Shown piece after piece: positions 1 through 5,147 of a stretch of DNA of 5,147 bases. The DNA is taken from contig JADQBV010000376.1 in the NCBI GenBank assembly GCA_016278415.1, forward strand, positions 1 through 5,147. Reading direction: 5' to 3'. Source of the DNA: Halanaerobiales bacterium (GTDB taxonomy: Bacteria; Bacillota_F; Halanaerobiia; Halanaerobiales; DTU029). Every line of letters begins with the position of its first letter. Positions within the stretch are counted from its first letter, which is position 1. Both the position numbers and the translations under genes were made by a program. The notes below the pieces were generated by a model. That model saw nothing but the letters and a program-made list of their open reading frames with translations. It made no database searches and had not been told where the DNA came from.

Positions 1-11
1 TTTTTATATAG

Positions 12-1073
<1,062 letters not shown>

Positions 1074-1082
1074 AATATAGAC

Positions 1083-1092
1083 GGGCGGTGAT
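1083..1092 (+). promoter_or_regulatory. Ribosome binding site of mreC (supports the TTG start)
   Basis: The sequence GGGCGGTGAT matches the extended anti-SD complement GGAGGTGAT with one mismatch. Its core lies about seven bases before the TTG at 1096, in the short mreB-mreC gap. This long match compensates for the weak start codon and supports TTG 1096 as the true start. Confidence 0.75.
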
Positions 1093-1095
1093 AGT

Positions 1096-1941
1096 TTGAG
1101 TAGATTAAATAAGACAACTTTAGTTGTAGCACTGGTATTGATTATAATTATAGCAGGGCTAGGTATTATTAAATTTTCAGGTCTCAACATACCTTTTTTA
1201 AGTTGGGTTGAAAAAGGCGTTTATAATCTTCTCACTCCAATTATGGAATATACTACTGGCTTTTATAATTCAGTAAAAAATTACTGGATTGGCATTATGA
1301 ATATAGACCAACTAATTGCTGAAAATAATCGTCTTAGTAAAGAAATATCCGGCTATAAGGTTGAGGATCAGTTAAATGAGAAATATAGAAATGAGAATAT
1401 AAGATTAAGGGAATTATTATCATTTAAAAAAAGGATGTCATTTAGTAGTATTGGTTCTCGGGTAATAGGTTATACATCTACTCATTGGGATGATCGTATT
1501 ATTGTCGATCAGGGTTCTGTAGATGGTGTAGAAGAGAGAATGCCAGTTATTACTTATAATGGCGCACTTGTTGGAAGGATAGTGTATGTCGGGGCATATT
1601 CGTCACAGGTTTTATTATGTAATAATCTAGACTTTGTAGTTGGTGGAATTGTCAGCAGACCGGCTTCAAGGGCTATTGGTCTTATAAAAGGCCAACTTAA
1701 TGAACCACGTATTAACATCATGACTAATATATCTTGGAACAAATCAAGTGCTGAAGGAGATATAAAAGTCGGGGATACAATTGTTACTTCTGGATTGTCA
1801 AATAGTTACCCTAAAGGATTACCTATTGGTGAGGTAATTACAGTAGAAAATGATAACTATGGTCTCTCTCAAAAAGCAGAGGTAAAATTGTTTATGAATT
1901 TAAATACAATTGAAGAAGTACTAATAATCACAGAATTTTAA
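1096..1941 (+). CDS. mreC: Rod shape-determining protein MreC
   Basis: MreC is a bitopic membrane protein that links MreB and MreD to PBP2 and is thought to activate PBP2 in the elongasome. The 281-residue product shows the family layout: a short basic N-terminus (SRLNK), one transmembrane helix at about 8-26, a polar coiled-coil region at about 68-113 (IDQLIAENNRL onward), then an extracytoplasmic beta-rich domain at about 118-281. Family hallmarks include the WDDRIIVDQGSVDGV segment (131-145), NGALVGRIV (155-163) and TSGLSNSYPKGLPIGEV (231-247). The start is TTG, chosen because it sits just after a strong SD and gives the expected basic-then-hydrophobic N-terminus. It follows mreB by 22 bases, so co-transcription is likely. 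The only cysteine is residue 175. Confidence 0.95.
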   Translation: MSRLNKTTLVVALVLIIIIAGLGIIKFSGLNIPFLSWVEKGVYNLLTPIMEYTTGFYNSVKNYWIGIMNIDQLIAENNRLSKEISGYKVEDQLNEKYRNENIRLRELLSFKKRMSFSSIGSRVIGYTSTHWDDRIIVDQGSVDGVEERMPVITYNGALVGRIVYVGAYSSQVLLCNNLDFVVGGIVSRPASRAIGLIKGQLNEPRINIMTNISWNKSSAEGDIKVGDTIVTSGLSNSYPKGLPIGEVITVENDNYGLSQKAEVKLFMNLNTIEEVLIITEF

Positions 1942-1989
1942 GCCTCATCACAGCATTCTTTAAAGTTTTAATTCAAAAAAATATTAATA

Positions 1990-2517
1990 ATGACTATAGT
2001 ATTGAAGGGGGGGAGGATAATCAGAAGGTTTTTTGTTAATCTGTTGATAATAATTTTGGCGTTGATGCTACAGTTGGTTATTCCCCCAGATTTTATATTT
2101 AATAATGTTAGACCGGATTTTATACTTATCATTTCTGTTGTTTCTGGGCTTGTCTGGGGAATAAGGTATGGAACTGGATTTGGCTTTGTAGCAGGCCTAT
2201 TACAGGACCTCTTTCTGGGAGGTATGTTTGGAATGTTTACGGTGATAAAGACATTTACAGGTGGCTTATCTGGCTTTTTAGAAGGTATAGTATTTAAAGA
2301 AAAAATTATCTTTCCACCAATTATTATATTTGCTATGACAATTATACATGAAACCCTGGTTATACTTTTATCCGAAAAGTTAATTTTCAGGGTCAACTAC
2401 TATTCTGCTTTAAAATCAATAATTCTCCCAGAGGCGATATTAAACGCTATTTTAGGTTTTTTTATTTATTACATTTATTATAGGATTGCCGAATTCGGTG
2501 GGACTTACTATGAATAA
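1990..2517 (+). CDS. mreD: Rod shape-determining protein MreD
   Basis: MreD is a small polytopic inner-membrane protein of the elongasome that partners MreC. The 175-residue product is very hydrophobic, with about five membrane segments (roughly 14-32, 43-62, 84-102, 108-128 and 143-164). The family pattern RPDF (41-44), then GFGFVAGLLQDLFLGGMFG (63-81), is clear, including the conserved Asp73 in a Gly-rich context. The position between mreC and mrdA confirms the call. The start is uncertain. ATG 1990 is the only standard start after the in-frame stop at 1969 that includes the whole N-terminus, but it has no SD upstream, while a very strong SD lies inside codons 6-9. The first 10 residues (MTIVLKGGRI) may therefore not be part of the protein. 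The 3' end overlaps mrdA by 8 bases. Confidence 0.92.
   Translation: MTIVLKGGRIIRRFFVNLLIIILALMLQLVIPPDFIFNNVRPDFILIISVVSGLVWGIRYGTGFGFVAGLLQDLFLGGMFGMFTVIKTFTGGLSGFLEGIVFKEKIIFPPIIIFAMTIIHETLVILLSEKLIFRVNYYSALKSIILPEAILNAILGFFIYYIYYRIAEFGGTYYE
2005..2016 (+). promoter_or_regulatory. Strong Shine-Dalgarno-like tract inside the annotated start of mreD
   Basis: The tract AAGGGGGGGAGG is the strongest SD-like sequence in the window, but it lies 15-27 bases after the A of the annotated mreD ATG (1990). No in-frame ATG, GTG or TTG occurs at normal spacing downstream; the nearest are TTG 2044 and TTG 2056, inside the first membrane segment. The in-frame ATC at 2020, followed by Arg-Arg-Phe-Phe, lies where a typical MreD would begin. 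The tract is seen directly; its function is inferred. Confidence 0.5.
2497..2503 (+). promoter_or_regulatory. Weak ribosome binding site of mrdA within the mreD 3' end
   Basis: GGTGGGA ends six bases before the ATG at 2510. It matches the anti-SD only partly. Because it lies in mreD codons and mrdA starts before the mreD stop, translation of mrdA is probably coupled to that of mreD. Confidence 0.5.
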
Positions 2518-4360
2518 TAGAGTTAATATTTTAAGAATAATTGTTGCTACTATATTAATAATTTTAGCACTTCGTGCCGGACAATTGCAATTGTTAATGG
2601 GTAATTACTATTACCAATTATCTGAAGGTAATAGATTATCAGAACGCCCTATAAGTGCTCCGAGAGGTAAGATTATAGACCGAAATAATAATATCCTAGT
2701 ATCTAATAAAGAATCTTATAATCTATACCTATTGCCTAATGAAGTTCCACCAGAATTTGAACTTGAAGAGTTATTATTAATTCTAGGGGAGATAACAAAA
2801 ATTGATACCGATTTATTAATGAGTAATTATCTAAGGGACAATAGCCATAGTTCTTCAGCGGTATTATTAAAACGTAATATTTCAAGAGAAACAATGGTTA
2901 TAGTTAAAGAAAATAGTGGAAATCTACCTGGTATCTTAATTGAAGAATCATCTATGAGAGAGTATGTTTATGGTGATCTTGCACCACACCTAATTGGTTA
3001 TGTTGGGGAAATTAGTCTAGATGAATTACAGGCCTATACTGCAGATGGTTTTAATTATAATGGTGGAGATATTATTGGTAAAACTGGTTTGGAGAAGGAG
3101 TATGAGCTTTTCCTTAGAGGACATAGTGGAATAGAACAACTAGAGGTAAATAGCCGTGGTAAGAAAGTAAAAACCCTGAGTATTAAACCACCTGTTGCTG
3201 GTAATAATCTAGTGCTAAATATTGATCTGGAATTACAGCAATACGTAGAAAAAATGTTGGAAGAAGAATTATATAATTTACGTCAAATTGCAGAAAAGGA
3301 TCCTGAATTATATCCACCAACTGGTGCTGCTGCGATTGTAATGGACCCTAATACAGGTGCTATTATCTCTATGGTTAGTAAACCAGGGTATGATTTAAAT
3401 GATTTTGTTAGGGGATTATCTTATGAAGAATTCAATTTGCTTAATGAAGACCCGCTAAATCCTTTATATAATAGGACTATAATGAGTCAGGTGAACCCTG
3501 GTTCTATTTTTAAGCTTGTTACCGGAACTGCAGCAATTGAAAACTTAGGGGTTAGGGCTGATACTGTTTTCGTTGATCGGTCTGGTAAATATACAATTGG
3601 ACAATGGGAATATCGAAATTGGCATACAGGTGGTGAGGGTAAACTGTCCTTTACCAAAGCTATAGCCCGCTCTAACAATGTTGTTTTTTATCAACTTGGT
3701 CATCAATTATATAAAGAGTATAAAGGTGAGAAATTAGCATGGACTGCCCGTCAGTATGGTCTTGGTAGCAAGACCGGTATAGATTTACCTAACGAAAAGG
3801 AAGGACTTGTTCCTGATAATGACTGGAAAATGGAAACTCAAGGAGAAATTTGGTATCCTGGTGATGCAGTACATTTATCTATTGGACAGAAAATTACTAC
3901 AACTCCATTACAAATGATTAATATGATATCTGCTATAGCAAATGGCGGTAATTTATATAAACCACAGCTAGTCAACAAAATTGTTGCTGCTAATAATGAC
4001 CTTATTATAGATTATAAACCAGAGCTTATTAGGCGGTTACCTTTTGATAAAGAGACCTATGATATACTAAAAAGAGGTATGACAGAGGTTACAAATTCCT
4101 CTTATGGTACTGCTTCTAAATATTTTATTGACTTTCCTGTAAAAGTAGCTGGAAAAACCGGTACTGCACAGACCAGTGCTACTGGAGCTAACCATGGTTG
4201 GTTTGCTGGCTTTGCACCAGTAGATAATCCTGAAATTGCTGTTCTTGTATTTCTAGAAGAAGGTAATTCCAGTGCATATACACTTCCCATTGCTGTTAAG
4301 ATATTTGAGGAATACTTTGGGATTGAAGAAACAGTTGAAGCAGAATCGCCAAACAATTAA
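2510..4360 (+). CDS. mrdA: Penicillin-binding protein 2 (class B elongasome DD-transpeptidase)
   Basis: PBP2 crosslinks new peptidoglycan strands during side-wall growth, normally with the glycosyltransferase RodA. Starting from ATG 2510 the product has 616 residues, usual for the family. It has one N-terminal membrane anchor (about 5-24), the pedestal/dimerisation region with RGKIIDRNN (52-60) and GKTGLEKEYE (190-199), and a C-terminal transpeptidase domain (about 270-602). The catalytic motifs are SIFK (Ser332, Lys335), SNN (388-390) and KTGTAQT (549-555). No transglycosylase domain is present, so it is class B. A longer in-frame start at TTG 2486 would add 8 residues but has no well-placed SD; ATG 2510 is preferred and overlaps mreD by 8 bases. 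No cysteine was seen, and residues matching a zinc site known in other PBP2s are mostly replaced. The sporulation PBP SpoVD or a divisome PBP are alternatives, but the position after mreD favours PBP2. Confidence 0.95.
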   Translation: MNNRVNILRIIVATILIILALRAGQLQLLMGNYYYQLSEGNRLSERPISAPRGKIIDRNNNILVSNKESYNLYLLPNEVPPEFELEELLLILGEITKIDTDLLMSNYLRDNSHSSSAVLLKRNISRETMVIVKENSGNLPGILIEESSMREYVYGDLAPHLIGYVGEISLDELQAYTADGFNYNGGDIIGKTGLEKEYELFLRGHSGIEQLEVNSRGKKVKTLSIKPPVAGNNLVLNIDLELQQYVEKMLEEELYNLRQIAEKDPELYPPTGAAAIVMDPNTGAIISMVSKPGYDLNDFVRGLSYEEFNLLNEDPLNPLYNRTIMSQVNPGSIFKLVTGTAAIENLGVRADTVFVDRSGKYTIGQWEYRNWHTGGEGKLSFTKAIARSNNVVFYQLGHQLYKEYKGEKLAWTARQYGLGSKTGIDLPNEKEGLVPDNDWKMETQGEIWYPGDAVHLSIGQKITTTPLQMINMISAIANGGNLYKPQLVNKIVAANNDLIIDYKPELIRRLPFDKETYDILKRGMTEVTNSSYGTASKYFIDFPVKVAGKTGTAQTSATGANHGWFAGFAPVDNPEIAVLVFLEEGNSSAYTLPIAVKIFEEYFGIEETVEAESPNN

Positions 4361-4402
4361 ATACTCGTTATAAGAAGGATTTTCATATTTTTTAACGAAT
4401 AT
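4361..4402 (+). other. Imperfect inverted repeat after mrdA (possible weak terminator or mRNA 3' structure)
   Basis: The arm ATACTCGTTA (4361-4370) can pair with TAACGAATAT (4393-4402), giving ten base pairs with one C-A mismatch around a 22-base loop. It begins directly after the mrdA stop. The stem is AT-rich and the loop large, and the nearest run of six T (4416-4421) is 13 bases beyond the stem, so it is a poor match for a classical intrinsic terminator. It may be chance in AT-rich DNA. Confidence 0.3.
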
Positions 4403-4408
4403 TATATA
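4380..4408 (+). promoter_or_regulatory. Weak sigma-A-like promoter candidate before minC
   Basis: TTTTCA (4380-4385) and TATATA (4403-4408) are 17 bases apart and match the -35 and -10 consensus at four of six positions each. This lies in the only gap of the cluster approaching 100 bases and could give minCD its own transcript. AT-rich sequence produces such pairs by chance, so support is low. Confidence 0.25.
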
Positions 4409-4455
4409 CAGGTTATTTTTTATTAACAATAGTTGAGAAACAGAGGAGAAGACTT

Positions 4456-5085
4456 ATGGATGCAATTTCTTTCAAGGTCACAACTAAAGGAGTATATATT
4501 AGTCTTAATTCAGAGAAGAGTTTTGAAGATATAAAGGAAGCTCTTTTGAAACATACTGATGATGCCAGTAATTTTTTTACTGGTGTAGACTTGTATATTA
4601 ATCCCAATGGACTAGTATTATCAGCTCAAGAAATGAAAGAACTTATTGTGCTTTTATCACGATATGAAAGTGTGGAGAATATTTATTTTTCAAGTGAGCA
4701 TAGTCAACAAAGTGAACAAGCTGAGCAAATTCAAGAAAAGAATAGAAGCATGGATACTATCTTAATTAATAGAACAATACGCTCAGGACAGAGAGTTAAA
4801 TATCCGGCGAATATTGTTATTATTGGGGATGTTAATCCAGGTGCAGAGGTTATCGCAGGTGAAGATATTCTTGTGTTTGGCAAGCTTCGGGGTGTTGTGC
4901 ACGCGGGAGCGGCAGGCTCCAATGATTCGCAGATAATCGCATTAAAACTGCAACCTACACAATTGCGTATAGGTAATGTTATATCACGTTCGCCTGACGA
5001 ATTAAAAGATATAGAACCAGCAGCGCCTGAAAGGGCTTATGTTAAAGATGGTGCAATTATAGTAGAAGAATTGCAGTTAAGATAA
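4456..5085 (+). CDS. minC: Septum site-determining protein MinC
   Basis: MinC inhibits FtsZ polymerisation. Recruited to the membrane by MinD, it prevents division septa near the poles. The 209-residue product has the two-domain layout of the family: an N-terminal FtsZ-inhibiting domain (about 1-79), a hydrophilic Gln/Glu/Ser-rich linker (about 80-100), and a C-terminal beta-helix domain (about 101-209) that dimerises and binds MinD. The C-terminal domain carries the hallmark RSGQ (109-112), GDVNPGAEVIAGEDI (124-138), GKLRGVVHAG (142-151) and LQPTQLRIG (165-173). ATG 4456 has a clear SD (AGAGGAG, 4442-4448) seven bases upstream. It follows mrdA by 95 bases, unlike the much closer spacing upstream, and precedes minD by 30 bases, so minC and minD are likely co-transcribed. 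Confidence 0.95.
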   Translation: MDAISFKVTTKGVYISLNSEKSFEDIKEALLKHTDDASNFFTGVDLYINPNGLVLSAQEMKELIVLLSRYESVENIYFSSEHSQQSEQAEQIQEKNRSMDTILINRTIRSGQRVKYPANIVIIGDVNPGAEVIAGEDILVFGKLRGVVHAGAAGSNDSQIIALKLQPTQLRIGNVISRSPDELKDIEPAAPERAYVKDGAIIVEELQLR

Positions 5086-5100
5086 AGATTTTAAATACAT

Positions 5101-5108
5101 AAAGGGGG
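5101..5108 (+). promoter_or_regulatory. Ribosome binding site of minD
   Basis: AAAGGGGG ends seven bases before the ATG at 5116. The good spacing fixes the start of the truncated reading frame at the window edge. Confidence 0.75.
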
Positions 5109-5115
5109 AACCTTA

Positions 5116-5147
5116 ATGGCGGGTACAGTTATAGTTATTACTTCAGG
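5116..5147 (+). CDS. minD: Septum site-determining protein MinD, N-terminus only (cut by window end)
   Basis: MinD is a membrane-associated ParA-type ATPase that recruits MinC to the membrane. Only ten complete codons are present, reading MAGTVIVITS, followed by GG, the first two bases of a Gly codon. This matches the start of MinD just before its deviant Walker A motif (SGKGGVGKT in the family), which would begin at the window edge. A strong SD precedes it, and its place directly after minC makes the identification firm despite the short length. The ATPase motifs and the C-terminal amphipathic helix lie outside the window. Confidence 0.88.
   Translation, partial: MAGTVIVITS

Noticed and set aside
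1..11. TATATA sequence as a -10 element for mreB
   Set aside because: It lies at the window edge with no upstream sequence available to judge a -35 element, and mreB may be transcribed from genes further upstream.
1942..1989. Possible terminator between mreC and mreD (CTTTAAAG palindrome followed by T and A runs)
   Set aside because: The palindrome is only eight bases with no loop and no GC-rich stem, and termination here would separate mreD and mrdA from mreBC. Chance in AT-rich DNA is the better explanation.
1968..2396. 142-codon open frame on the - strand opposite mreD
   Set aside because: It mirrors the hydrophobic AT-rich mreD gene. The product is a low-complexity Ile/Asn/Pro-rich sequence without a recognisable domain, and mreD on the + strand is certain.
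2486..2509. Longer mrdA starting at TTG 2486 or GTG 2498
   Set aside because: Neither codon has a well-spaced SD, and the extra residues (MPNSVGLT) are not expected. ATG 2510 leads directly into the short polar N-terminus and membrane anchor.
4102..4356. 84-codon open frame on the - strand opposite the end of mrdA
   Set aside because: It covers the conserved KTG motif region of PBP2 on the other strand, and shows no recognisable domain.

Overview
The window is an AT-rich stretch of chromosome with six genes, all on the + strand and tightly packed: mreB, mreC, mreD, mrdA (PBP2), minC and the first codons of minD. The order mreBCD–mrdA–minCD, the low G+C composition, the purine-rich Shine-Dalgarno (SD) sites and one TTG start point to a rod-shaped, low-GC Firmicute, most likely a clostridial or halanaerobial lineage. 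The genus cannot be named from the sequence alone.

Layout. Bases 1-26 are the mreB leader with its SD. mreB (27-1073) is followed after 22 bases by mreC (TTG start at 1096, ends 1941). A 48-base gap leads to mreD (annotated ATG at 1990, ends 2517), whose start is ambiguous. mrdA (ATG 2510 to 4360) overlaps the end of mreD by 8 bases. The longest non-coding stretch is 95 bases (4361-4455). It holds a weak imperfect inverted repeat and a weak promoter-like pair, then the minC SD. minC (4456-5085) is followed after 30 bases by minD, which starts at 5116 and runs off the window. No RNA gene, mobile element, CRISPR array or long repeat was seen.

How the genes work together. MreB filaments, the membrane proteins MreC and MreD, and the transpeptidase PBP2 form the core of the elongasome, which builds the cylindrical side wall. 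The SEDS glycosyltransferase RodA, the usual PBP2 partner, is not in the window. MinC with MinD blocks FtsZ ring assembly away from mid-cell. The cluster therefore groups side-wall growth with division-site placement, as in many Firmicutes.

This is mainly an ordinary housekeeping region, and I see no evidence of a new system. The points most worth checking are the mreD start, where a very strong SD lies inside the annotated reading frame; the apparent loss in PBP2 of most ligands of a zinc site described in other PBP2 proteins; two seven-G runs; and the possible transcription boundary before minC.
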